NCBI GenBank assembly: GCA_046726315.1
Contig: JBKPAG010000008.1
Coordinates: 62,001-126,000, forward strand
Direction of reading: 5' to 3'
DNA: 64,000 nucleotides
Origin: JACVRX01 sp046726315
GTDB lineage: Bacteria; Actinomycetota; Actinomycetes; Jiangellales; Jiangellaceae
Shown here: in pieces, positions 8,158 through 16,561 of the stretch
Layout: each line of letters starts with the position of its first letter
How positions within the stretch are numbered: position 1 is the stretch's first letter
Position numbers and translations under genes: made by a program
Notes under the pieces: model-generated
What the model saw: the letters and a program-made list of their open reading frames with translations, nothing else
Database searches by the model: none
Told to the model about the DNA's origin: nothing

Positions 8158-9381
8158 TCAGGTTGCAACGGCCAGGACGTCGGTCCTGCGCAGGTGCCGA
8201 ACGCTGGGGACGGCCAAGGTTGCCCCGATCGCGACGGCAATGACTGCGGCACAGGCCAAGATCGCGTCCTCGGTGCCCAGCGCAAGCGCAAGTGGTCCGC
8301 CGACGAGTTGCCCGATGGGGATCATCGCGTACGAACCGAGCGCATCGAACGAATAGACCCGCGAGAGCCGGTCTTGCGGTACGTGCTGTTGCAGGGACAA
8401 GTCCCAGCAGACGCTGAAGACTTCGATGCCGATACCACCGAGGACCGCGCCCGGCAGCAGCACTGCGAGGGTCGGACTCACGGCGAGGACGACGAACATC
8501 GGCACCCAGAGCAGCATTGCGGCGCATCCGACGAGCAGTGGACGGCCAGGCCGCAACCGAAACCCGCCGGCGACCATGCCGGCCGTTTGCGCTGCGAGGA
8601 CAACTCCCCAGCCCTCAGGGCCGAATGATCTGTCGGCGACGACCGGACCCAGCGTGTTCCGCGCCGCGGCCTGGGCAGCGTTGGCGAACCCGAACGCCAG
8701 GACCACTGCCCACAGCCAGGTCCGGCTCGACACCTCTCGCCAACCGTCGCGAAGGTCGCCGACGACGCCGGCCAAGCCGGGCTCCCGACGCGAGGCGTCC
8801 GGCCCGCCTACTCCGTGCCGCAGCCGGGCAAAGCAGCCGGCCGCGACGACATAGGCCGCCGCATCGATGGCGAGGCCCCAGCCCGAGCCGAGCGTCCCGA
8901 CCAGAAGCCCGCCGCTGGCGGCTCCCACGATCAATGCCGCATTGAGACCGAGCCGCAGCACCGCGTTGGCCTCTTGCAGCATCCTGCTCGGCACGGTAAG
9001 CGGGGTCAGCGCCGCAGCGGCAGGGAACACGATCGCGCTCGCCATACCGTTGATCGCTTCGAGAGTTGCCAGCGCCGGGACCGAAGCTGACCCGGTCAGC
9101 AGCAAGGTTGCGCCAATGCCCTGCGTGCCGCCGGCGACGACGTTGGCGGCGACGAGAACCCGAGCGCGGTCGAACCGGTCGGCGATCACGCCTCCAACCA
9201 GCATGAACACCACCTCCGGAATGCTCCGGGCGGCGAGCACCAAGCCGAGCGCAGCAGCGGATCCGGTCAAGTCGAGAACCGCGAAGGCGATCGCCACCGG
9301 GGCAATCGCGCTGCCCAGCATGGAGATCGCGCGCCCGGCCAGCAGGGCGCGGAACTGGCGTTGCCCGAGCGGACCGGTCAT
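8158..9381 (-). CDS. Major facilitator superfamily exporter
   Basis: This 407-residue protein has twelve predicted transmembrane segments and the MFS intracellular loop motif GGVIADRFDRARVLV after helix 2. Its overall pattern, from the LGQRQFRALLAGRAISMLGSAIAPVA N-terminus, resembles the enterobactin-exporter/MFS_3 branch of drug and siderophore efflux pumps. The ATG at 9381 overlaps the stop of the upstream winged-helix regulator by four bases (ATGA), so the two are translationally coupled. This points to local regulation of the pump by that protein. The substrate is unknown. Confidence 0.9.
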   Translation of the reverse strand: MTGPLGQRQFRALLAGRAISMLGSAIAPVAIAFAVLDLTGSAAALGLVLAARSIPEVVFMLVGGVIADRFDRARVLVAANVVAGGTQGIGATLLLTGSASVPALATLEAINGMASAIVFPAAAALTPLTVPSRMLQEANAVLRLGLNAALIVGAASGGLLVGTLGSGWGLAIDAAAYVVAAGCFARLRHGVGGPDASRREPGLAGVVGDLRDGWREVSSRTWLWAVVLAFGFANAAQAAARNTLGPVVADRSFGPEGWGVVLAAQTAGMVAGGFRLRPGRPLLVGCAAMLLWVPMFVVLAVSPTLAVLLPGAVLGGIGIEVFSVCWDLSLQQHVPQDRLSRVYSFDALGSYAMIPIGQLVGGPLALALGTEDAILACAAVIAVAIGATLAVPSVRHLRRTDVLAVAT

Positions 9382-9977
9382 GGCTCGACCATGACGAACA
9401 GCGCCGCCGTCGTGCTGGTCCGGATTGCACCGGTCGTCCCACGGGCCACCGCGGCCTGATGAAGCTCACGCATCAATTCCGTGACCCGATCGCAGAGACT
9501 TGCCCACGTCCCGGCGTCGACCCATAACTCGGCGTCGGTGAGCGACTGCCTCGTCGGCGGGCCAGCGGCAAGCGCTGCGCGGCGGCGTAGCTCCTCGGCC
9601 AGAGCGGCATACGTTGCCCGACGAGTCTCGCTGTCCCATGGCGTGCGCTCGAGGCGAACATGCCCCTGACGTTCGTCATAGCGGTAGCGGCGAGCTCGCC
9701 CGCCCCGGATCTCGACTTCCTCGGCTACGAAGACCTGGCCGGCCGCGAGCAGCTGGCGTAAGTGGTAGCTGGCGTTCGCATGCGTGATATCGAGCTCACG
9801 GGCAATCTCGGCAGCGCTCATGGCTGTTCCGGTCAGCAGGGACAGCATCCGCAGTCGTAGTGGATGTGCCAGCGCTCGGAGGCCGGCCAGTTCAGCGGTC
9901 TGCTGGCCGAGGCGAGGCGGTTCGGGCCGGCGCCGCGGCGTTGACCAGGTAGGACGCGACGGTGTTCGCGACGGCAA
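9378..9977 (-). CDS. ArsR-type winged-helix transcriptional regulator
   Basis: The core reads LAGLRALAHPLRLRMLSLLTGTAMSAAEIARELDITHANASYHLRQLL, split here by its natural helices: an ArsR/SmtB-like winged helix whose recognition helix is THANASYHLRQL. A wing with GGRARRYRY follows, then a C-terminal effector region of about 100 residues. No ATG or GTG fits the start; the nearest upstream candidate is TTG 9977. The 5' end therefore overlaps the AI-2E gene by about 80 bp in another frame. It overlaps the MFS start by ATGA and probably regulates that exporter. The start is uncertain; the identity of the domain is secure. Confidence 0.8.
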   Translation of the reverse strand: MPSRTPSRPTWSTPRRRPEPPRLGQQTAELAGLRALAHPLRLRMLSLLTGTAMSAAEIARELDITHANASYHLRQLLAAGQVFVAEEVEIRGGRARRYRYDERQGHVRLERTPWDSETRRATYAALAEELRRRAALAAGPPTRQSLTDAELWVDAGTWASLCDRVTELMRELHQAAVARGTTGAIRTSTTAALFVMVEP

Positions 9978-11139
9978 CCAGCGGTACAGCCACCACGGCC
10001 CCGATGATCCCCGCCGCGTATGCACCCAGGGCCACCGCGATCACGACGGCCAGCGGATGCACGCGAACCATCCGTCCCATCACGAACGGCTGGAACACGT
10101 GCCCCTCGAGCTGCTGGATCGCGACGATCCCGACCAGCACGATCAGCGCCTGCAGCAACCCGTTGGCGACCAGCGCCACAAGGACCGCGAGGGCACCGGT
10201 CACGAACGCCCCAACGAGCGGCACGAACGCGCCAAAGAAGACCAACAGGCCCAAAGGCACTGCGAGCGGGACGCCAAGAATGAGCAGCAAGATCGAGATG
10301 AAGGTGGCATCGAACAGCGCGATCAACACGGTGCCCCGCACGTATTGGGTCAGCGTGAGCCAGGCAAGGTGACCAGCGGTGTTCATGCGCTCGCGGGAGT
10401 TCCTCGGCATCAGCCGCACCAGCCAGGCCCAGATCCGGTCGCCGTCGTAGAGGAAGAAGACCAGCGAGAAGAGTCCGAGCAGGGTCCCCGTTACGACCTC
10501 GACAGCTAACGTGGCCGTGGACAACGCACCGGCTGTGATCGCTTCCCGATTCCTTCCCAGGGATTCGACAGCCCGGTCGATCCAGTCCTGGAACTGCTCG
10601 GCGCTCAGGTTGAACGGCGGCCCTGCCAACCAGCGCTGAATCGACTGCAGGCCCTCCTCAGCACGCTGCGCGACCTCACCGAACTGGTCGCCGACGGCTT
10701 CACCGACAACCGACAGCAGCCCAACGACAACGACGAGGAACGCGACCACGACGGTCGCGGCCGACAACCCGCGGTTCCACCCGACCGTGCGCAACCTGCG
10801 CACCGCCGGTGTCAACAACGCAGATATGAGCACCGCGGCGACAACGGGGAAGATCACGACCCGCATCTCCCACGCTAACCAGCCAACCAGAGCGAGACCC
10901 GCCGCGATCACCAGCAGCCGCCACGTCCAGTCCGCCGCCGCGCGTACGCCGTAAGGGACCGGATGAGTGTGGTCCGAGTCGTAGAGCCGCGGTTCTGCCG
11001 CGACGACGACTCGGACCGGATCCGGCGGGGCCTCGACCAGCTCGGGATTGGTCAGATCGGTTTCTGCGGCGAGTTCGTCCCTGCGGTGAGCCAACCGCTC
11101 ACGCATCGCGTCGATTCGGCGGCTGACTCCGTTCGGCAT
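9892..11139 (-). CDS. AI-2E family (PerM-like) membrane transporter
   Basis: This 415-residue protein starts at ATG 11139. It has a charged cytoplasmic N-terminus of about 75 residues, then the AI-2E/PerM pattern. Early helices are AAADWTWRLLVIAAGLALVG and VVIFPVVAAVLISALLTP. A soluble helical domain follows (EEGLQSIQRWLAG...RAVESLGRNR). The C-terminal block includes PRNSRERMNTAGHLAWLTLTQ, the hallmark central loop, and the last helices with GLLVFFGAFVPLVGAF and GRMVRVHPLAVVIAV. The family exports small signals or ions and often acts as a sodium/proton antiporter. The substrate is not predictable. Its last bases overlap the start region of the ArsR-like gene. Confidence 0.88.
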   Translation of the reverse strand: MPNGVSRRIDAMRERLAHRRDELAAETDLTNPELVEAPPDPVRVVVAAEPRLYDSDHTHPVPYGVRAAADWTWRLLVIAAGLALVGWLAWEMRVVIFPVVAAVLISALLTPAVRRLRTVGWNRGLSAATVVVAFLVVVVGLLSVVGEAVGDQFGEVAQRAEEGLQSIQRWLAGPPFNLSAEQFQDWIDRAVESLGRNREAITAGALSTATLAVEVVTGTLLGLFSLVFFLYDGDRIWAWLVRLMPRNSRERMNTAGHLAWLTLTQYVRGTVLIALFDATFISILLLILGVPLAVPLGLLVFFGAFVPLVGAFVTGALAVLVALVANGLLQALIVLVGIVAIQQLEGHVFQPFVMGRMVRVHPLAVVIAVALGAYAAGIIGAVVAVPLVAVANTVASYLVNAAAPARTASPRPADR

Positions 11140-11634
11140 CAGTCCCGGCACACCGCCAGCGTGGCACAGACGACCGAGACGCCAACCAACGCCATCGCGC
11201 TGCGCTGCGCACGCCGACGCGTTGCGGTCGTGCTCGAGGCGCCGGAAAGGAGCCGATTTTACGGCAACAGGCGCGACGGGAGCCGGTCGACGCGTCGGCC
11301 GACGCCTTCGCGGTCGATCGCGGCCGGCCACACCTCGATCTGGTCGTGGCGGTTGTGGCGGTTGTGGCGTGCGGGCTGTTCCTGGCCTGGGGGCTGCTAA
11401 CGCGATCTAGCGAATGATCGCTATGCCGATAATTTGATGAAATGTGAAGAATTTCATGCCCAGATGCCGGCTCTGGCATCCTCCAGTCGGATGACACCCG
11501 CTCGTCCGTCTGGCCACAATTGGGTCTGACACCTTACGCGCGACGGCGGGAAGTCCTGACCATGTCGGGTGGGGGGTAACGGAGGCCACTGCAACGTTGC
11601 CGCCACTGGTCTCGGTTCACAGGGAGTTCGAGCA
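11140..11634. other. 495-bp region between AI-2E and whiB genes, with one possible tail-anchored small ORF
   Basis: No established gene is visible. On the + strand a strong Shine-Dalgarno-like GAAAGGAG (11245-11252) is followed by an open frame without a normal start codon, 11256-11417. It begins with ATT and would encode about 53 residues ending in a hydrophobic helix LDLVVAVVAVVACGLFLAWG, i.e. a possible tail-anchored peptide. A short GTGGCGGTT repeat underlies part of that helix. The right part (11418-11634) is less GC-rich and should contain the whiB promoter and leader; AGGGAG at 11621-11626 is the likely whiB ribosome site. Confidence 0.35.
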
Positions 11635-11904
11635 ATGACCGTGCTGACGCATCCGTTGGCCGACTACGCCCCACGCTTGGTTGAGAGCTGGCGAGTGAAT
11701 GCGGCGTGCAGGGGCATGGACACTGACCTGTTCTATCCCGAAGGTCGCGGGCGCGCGCTGCGCATACGCGAACAGATCGCGAAGCAGATCTGCGCCGACT
11801 GCCCCGTCGCAAGGGAGTGCCGCCAGTTCGCCGCCGAGTATCCCGAGCGCTACGGCATCTGGGGGGGCCGCACCGAGAACGAGCGCGGCTGGTCTCGCCG
11901 CTGA
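11635..11904 (+). CDS. WhiB-family iron-sulfur transcription regulator
   Basis: This 89-residue protein begins at ATG 11635 after an AGGGAG ribosome site. Four cysteines in the WhiB spacing (C25, C53, C56, C62, the last three as C-x2-C-x5-C) ligate a 4Fe-4S cluster, followed by the GIWGG turn and a basic tail RTENERGWSRR that contacts DNA or sigma factor. WhiB proteins bind the primary sigma factor and respond to oxygen, NO or redox state. It stands alone with a long upstream leader region. Subfamily (WhiB1, WhiB2, Wbl etc.) cannot be fixed by eye. Confidence 0.93.
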   Translation: MTVLTHPLADYAPRLVESWRVNAACRGMDTDLFYPEGRGRALRIREQIAKQICADCPVARECRQFAAEYPERYGIWGGRTENERGWSRR

Positions 11905-12035
11905 GCCGGCGACGCCCGAAATCACCGGCGGGCTCTGGATCGCCACCGGGTCAGAGCGTCGCTTGAGGGCGTCGGATCGGCAAGGATGCAGGTGCGCGTT
12001 CGGCGGCGGACCGGGCGCTGGAGCGGAGTGGCGAC

Positions 12036-12758
12036 GTGAAGGTGACCGATCGGTGGTTCTCGAGCCGGCTGCAGCAGGACATCGGGATTGCTCGGTGGGG
12101 CCATTACGGTGTGCCGGTTCTGGTGTTTCCGACGGCCGGCGGCGACGCCGAGGAGATCGAACGGCACCATCTGGTCGCCGCCTGCGATGAGCTGATCGAG
12201 AGCGGCCGGGTCAAGCTCTACTCGTGCGACAGCGTCGCCGGCCGGGCGATGGTCTCCAGAGTCGGCCCGCCGGCGTACCGGCTATCGCTGCTGAACCAGT
12301 TCCACGAATGCATCCGGTACGAGGTGGTGCCAGCCATCCACACCGACCTCGGCGGGGAGCAGCCGATCATCGCCACCGGCGCGTCGATCGGGGCATTCAA
12401 CGCGCTCGCAGTCCTGTGCCGGTTCCCCGACATGTTCCGCGCGGCGATCGGGATGAGCGGCACGTACCGGCTCGAGCGGTTCTTCGAGGGCGAGAGCACC
12501 GAGGACCTCTACTTCTCCTCTCCGGTGCACTTCCTTCCCGACCTCGACGGCCCGGCGCTGGAGACGTTGCAGGGCCGCTTCGCGATCTTCGCTTCGGGAC
12601 AGGGAGCGTGGGAGGACATCGGCGAGTCCTGGCATGCGGCGCACATCCTCGGCTCCAAGGGGATTCCGAACCGAGTCGACGCGTGGGGTCCGGAATGGGA
12701 CCACGAGTGGCCGACCTGGGGACGCATGCTCCCTCAGTATCTCGACGAGCTCTGCTAG
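12036..12758 (+). CDS. Alpha/beta-hydrolase of the putative esterase (EstD) family
   Basis: This 240-residue protein starts at GTG 12036. Residues 1-40 contain WGHYGVPVLVFPTAGGDAEE, the oxyanion strand. The nucleophile elbow is TGASIGAFNAL with Ser117, and the C-terminal HEWPTW carries the catalytic histidine. Related to the antigen-85/esterase D fold, but no signal peptide, so it is cytoplasmic. Its stop overlaps that of the convergent M20 peptidase gene, the end of the ATP-grasp operon. In such clusters a hydrolase of this kind may release or edit the ligase product; that link is inference. Confidence 0.85.
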   Translation: MKVTDRWFSSRLQQDIGIARWGHYGVPVLVFPTAGGDAEEIERHHLVAACDELIESGRVKLYSCDSVAGRAMVSRVGPPAYRLSLLNQFHECIRYEVVPAIHTDLGGEQPIIATGASIGAFNALAVLCRFPDMFRAAIGMSGTYRLERFFEGESTEDLYFSSPVHFLPDLDGPALETLQGRFAIFASGQGAWEDIGESWHAAHILGSKGIPNRVDAWGPEWDHEWPTWGRMLPQYLDELC

Positions 12759-14093
12759 CCGAGCCTGCTGAGGAACAGCACCTCGGCCAAACAGGCGCGC
12801 TCGAAGTCGGCCAGGTGCAGGCTCTCGTTGGCACCATGCGCCCGAGTGTCGGGGTCCTCGACGCCGGTGACGAGAATCTCCGCCTCGGGGAAGGCCCTGG
12901 CGAAGGTGGGGGACGAAGTCGATCGATCCGCCGACGCCGATCTCGACCGGTTCGACGCCCCAGGCGTCGGAGAACGCAGACCGGGCAGTTGCGTAGGCCG
13001 GTCCTGAGCTTGCCGCCCGGAAGGGCTGGACCGCCTTGCCGGCTGTCACCCTCACCCGTGCTCCCCATGGGGCACGCGACTCCACGTGGTTCACCAGCGC
13101 CGCACGGGCGTCCCCGGCGTCGTCCAGAGGGCCGATCCGCAGCGTGAGCTTGGCCCGCGCGCTCGGAACGAGCGACATCGAAGCGCGGTCGACTGCGGGC
13201 GCGTCGATGCCGACGACCGCGATGGCCGGACTGGTCCAGAGCCGCGACGTCAGACTGCCCGTTCCGATCAACTCCACGCCGTCGAGCAGCCCGGCGTCGG
13301 CACGCAACGTCACCTCGGTGAGGTCGAGAGGGTCGGACTCGCCCCGCGACAACCCCGCGACCGCGACGTTCCCTTGCTCGTCGTGCAGAGTGGCGAGCAG
13401 CCGCGCGAGCACCGTCAGCGCTTCGGGGACCGGTCCTCCATAGAGGCCGTTGTGGACGGCGTGCCGTAGCGTCGAAACCTCGACCACCACGTTCGCGCCG
13501 CCCCGTAACGACGTGGTGAGGGCTGGCACGCCGACCCGCCAGTTGGTCGAGTCGGCCAGTACTAGCACGTCGGCAGCCAGCCGGGAACGGTAGCCGTCGA
13601 GAAAGGCCGGCAGGGTCGGCGAGCCGATCTCTTCCTCCCCCTCGACCAGGACGACCACTCCGACCGGGAGCGGGGCTCCGAGGGCCCGCAGCGCCGCCAG
13701 ATGCAGTGCCACCCCTCCCTTGTCGTCGGCCGCGCCCCGACCGTACAGCCGACCGGCTCGCTCGGACGGTGCGAATGGGTCGGACTCCCACGCGCTGGCG
13801 TCGCCCGGCGGTTGGACGTCGTGGTGGGCGTAAAGGAGCACGGTGGGCGCGCCGGCGGGTCCCGGTCGACGGCCCACGACGGCCGGCTGACCGCCCGCGA
13901 CGCTCAGGACCTCGACGTCCTCGATGCCCGACATACGAAGCATGGACGCGACCGCCGCCGCGCTCTGCGCGACCTGATCCGACGCCGTGGGGTCGGCTGA
14001 CACTGATCGGATGCGCACCAGCCGGTCCAGATCCGCTCGAACCCCGGGCAGGACGCGAGCCACGGCCTCGTGGGCTGCGTGGATACGGTGCAT
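12755..14093 (-). pseudogene. M20-family dipeptidase with one-base frameshift near the 3' end
   Basis: The protein resembles M20 dipeptidases of about 445 residues. Metal ligands are present: YAHHDVQP, GRGAADDKGGV, EGEEEIGSP and ADSTNW. The frame is intact to IDFVPHLRQGL, where the expected sequence is lost. Removing one G from the run of five at 12908-12912 (+ strand) restores DFVPTFARAFPEAEILVTG, then TRAHGANESLHLADFER and a natural stop at 12755, including the last catalytic histidine region. So the gene is complete except for a +1 insertion in a homopolymer. The start ATG 14093 overlaps the ATP-grasp stop (TGATG). Sequencing error or a recent mutation are equally possible. Confidence 0.85.
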
Positions 14094-15307
14094 CAACCCG
14101 CGTACATCGTGAACTCGCCGGCGAACCGTTCGGTCATCTCGATCACCTGCTGCAGCTCCGGGTGTCGGACGATGATCATGCCGTCGCCGATCACGCTCGC
14201 CCGCCAGTCCCGCCGCGGAGCCCCGATCGGTTGCAGCTCCATCGCCACGACGGAATTGCCGTACTCCGCGAGCAGCCGGTCGAGCCCGTCCAGGTGCGTG
14301 ATGCTACCGACGCCCTGGGCCCGCTTGAAGATGCTCCCGGCGTTGTACCAGCGCTCGAGCGGTTGGGTGAGCCGGCCATGGACGACGGCCTCGGCCCAGC
14401 CGACGTAGAGGTCGCCGTCGGTCGCGTAATTCATCAGGTCGACGACCCGAGCACCCGGCGGGCGGGCTCCGATCTCGCCGAAAACCGCTTCTCCGTCAGC
14501 CTTGCGGTACCACTCCATGTGGGTGAAACCGGACCGGAACCCCAATGCGGCGAGCACGTCGACACCCATCCGGCGGCCCTCCTGCAGGTGTGGAACCGAC
14601 AGGTCGCGCAGCGAGATGCAGGTCGGGCTGATCCATTCGTGCATGCGCATCTGCAGCGGGCGGGGCCGGTACCACAGGATGTGCTCGAACAGGATCTCGC
14701 CGCCGGCGCACACCGTGTCGTACGTGAACTCTTCGCCGTCGACGAACTCCTCGACACTCACTTCCGGGATGTGCCGCAGCAGGGGCAGGATCTCGTTGAG
14801 CTCGGCTGCAGAACCCACCCGGTACGTATCGGCGGATCCGGCACCCGCGATGGGCTTGACGATGATCGGGAAGCCGATCCACTCCGCTGCCTCCCACGCC
14901 CCTGCAACAGTCGTCGTGCTCGCATGCCGTGGCGTGCGGACTCCGGCGGCGTCGATCTGCTGCTTCATCCGTTCCTTGTCCCGGAACGGCACGGTCTGGT
15001 CGACCGTCATGCCCGGCAGCCCGAACACCTCCCTGATCCGGGCGGCAAGCAGCATGTACGGCTCCCACAGGCACTCCACCAGCTCGAGTCGGACGTTCCC
15101 GGCCAGCCCGTGCAACATGCCGAGCACGGCTGCCTCGTCCGTGAGCGAGACCCGCTCGTAGTGCGAGAGCCCTTCCCGGGCCGCTGGCGGCAGGGCATCG
15201 GGTGGCTGGTCGCCGATGCCGATCACCGTCGCTCCGACCTTCGCCAGCGCCCTGGTGAAGTACGACATCTCGACCGGGTAGCCCGGGGAGATCATGACGA
15301 CGTTCAC
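14093..15307 (-). CDS. ATP-grasp ligase paralogue A
   Basis: This 404-residue protein starts with GTG 15307, overlapping the previous ATP-grasp stop by four bases (GTGA). A Rossmann-like N-terminal subdomain (VNVVMISPGYPVEM...VGATVIGIGDQPP) precedes the ATP-grasp fold. That fold has FPIIVKPIAGAGSADTYRV (nucleotide lysine and glycine loop), VSVEEFVDGEEFTYDTV (adenine-contact glutamates), and FGEIGARPPGARV...YVGWAEAV (metal-binding end of the fold). ATP-grasp enzymes of this type make acyl-phosphate intermediates to join carboxylates to amines or thiols. It is the middle gene of a three-gene operon with paralogue B upstream and the M20 peptidase downstream. Substrate unknown. Confidence 0.85.
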   Translation of the reverse strand: MNVVMISPGYPVEMSYFTRALAKVGATVIGIGDQPPDALPPAAREGLSHYERVSLTDEAAVLGMLHGLAGNVRLELVECLWEPYMLLAARIREVFGLPGMTVDQTVPFRDKERMKQQIDAAGVRTPRHASTTTVAGAWEAAEWIGFPIIVKPIAGAGSADTYRVGSAAELNEILPLLRHIPEVSVEEFVDGEEFTYDTVCAGGEILFEHILWYRPRPLQMRMHEWISPTCISLRDLSVPHLQEGRRMGVDVLAALGFRSGFTHMEWYRKADGEAVFGEIGARPPGARVVDLMNYATDGDLYVGWAEAVVHGRLTQPLERWYNAGSIFKRAQGVGSITHLDGLDRLLAEYGNSVVAMELQPIGAPRRDWRASVIGDGMIIVRHPELQQVIEMTERFAGEFTMYAG

Positions 15308-16533
15308 TGCGCCTCCACCAGTTCCACACGTAGGCCGGTGACGATGCGATGTAATGCCTCGCGGACGACGGCCGTGTCCGGGTCGCGGACGATCACGTAC
15401 CCCTCGCCCTCGTAGCTGGTCGATGCCGGCTGGCCGGGCTGGGGCAGCCGGGACTCGACCACCAGGTGCCCGAGTTCCCGCTGCAGCTCGTCGGCGCCGT
15501 GCACCGCCCGGACCCGGCCTTTGCCCATCCCGCGCAGGTAGGCGGTTCCGGCTGCGTACCGGCGCTCCCGTGGCTCGAACCGGCCCAGTACCACGAGCTC
15601 GGCCCACGCACGGTACATGTCCATGCCGTGGGCGTAACCGTGCATCGACGTGAGCTGCGCACCGGGCGGCCGGGCCGCGACCTCGGAGATCGCCACCGAG
15701 CCGTCCGGGCGGCGGAACCACTCCATGTGGGTCAGTGCGTCGCGCACCCCGAGCGCCCGCAGCGCCGCCGGGCCGGCCTCCCGGATGCCGTCGTATTCGG
15801 TGCCGCTGATGTCGCGCGGCAGGATCACCACCCACTGCATCCAGGGGTTGCGCAGGACCTCCAACGGCGGCGGGATGTAGTCGGCAATCGACGCCCACAC
15901 CGTCTGCCCGTTCATGGTCACACTGTCGAAACTGTGTTCCTGCCCGACGAGGAACTCCTCCAGCAGGCCCGGAGCTTCCGGTCGCGGCGGGATCGCGTGC
16001 AGCCACTCCTGCAGCGCCGCAGGCTCGTCCAGCCGGTACGTGGCCTGCGCACCGGCGCCAGCAGGCGGCTTGGCCACCAGCGGGAAGCCCGTCGCCTCGG
16101 CGAACGCAAGCGCTTGGGCGGGACTATGGACCAGCTGGTGCCGGGCGCAGGGAACACCCGCGGCGCGGAGAACCGACTTCATCCGGGCCTTGTCCCGCAC
16201 GTTGCGGGCGGTCTCGGCATCCATGCCGTCGATTCCGATCATCTCCCGCGCCTGGGCCAACGGCACCTGCAGCTGCTCGAGTGCACCGACCAGCCGTTCG
16301 ACCCGGCCCAGTTGACCGCTCAGCCCGGCCACCGCCTGCGCGATCTGGTGCGGGTCGAGTGCGTCGTCGACTCGCCAGTGCCCGGCCAGGTGTGCCCGGA
16401 GGCCCGGAGGGAGCTGATCGGCAGGAGTCGAGGTGATCACTCCCAGCCGCACTCCGGGCAAGGTCGCCGCCGAATCGACGAACCGAGCCGTGGCCTCGAG
16501 CAGGAACGGGGCGACGAAGGCTGCGACGACCAT
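15304..16533 (-). CDS. ATP-grasp ligase paralogue B
   Basis: This 409-residue protein starts at ATG 16533 and leads the minus-strand operon. The N-terminal domain (VVAAFVAPFLLEATARFVDS) is followed by the ATP-grasp core: FPLVAKPPAGAGAQATYRL, LLEEFLVGQEHSFDSV, THMEWFRRPDGSVAISEVAARPPGAQ and YRAWAELV. It shares the THMEW and RPPGA blocks with the other two ATP-grasp genes, so the three arose by duplication and divergence. The start lies 28 bp from the start of paralogue C on the other strand, so a compact bidirectional promoter must serve both. Substrate unknown. Confidence 0.85.
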   Translation of the reverse strand: MVVAAFVAPFLLEATARFVDSAATLPGVRLGVITSTPADQLPPGLRAHLAGHWRVDDALDPHQIAQAVAGLSGQLGRVERLVGALEQLQVPLAQAREMIGIDGMDAETARNVRDKARMKSVLRAAGVPCARHQLVHSPAQALAFAEATGFPLVAKPPAGAGAQATYRLDEPAALQEWLHAIPPRPEAPGLLEEFLVGQEHSFDSVTMNGQTVWASIADYIPPPLEVLRNPWMQWVVILPRDISGTEYDGIREAGPAALRALGVRDALTHMEWFRRPDGSVAISEVAARPPGAQLTSMHGYAHGMDMYRAWAELVVLGRFEPRERRYAAGTAYLRGMGKGRVRAVHGADELQRELGHLVVESRLPQPGQPASTSYEGEGYVIVRDPDTAVVREALHRIVTGLRVELVEAQ

Positions 16534-16561
16534 GGGCTGACGTTACCGGCCGGCGGCTAAC

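Noticed and set aside
11340..11375. Short tandem GTGGCGGTT repeat as a regulatory or phase-variable element
   Set aside because: Only about two to three imperfect units, and it is explained by repeated Val-Ala codons in the possible tail-anchored ORF.
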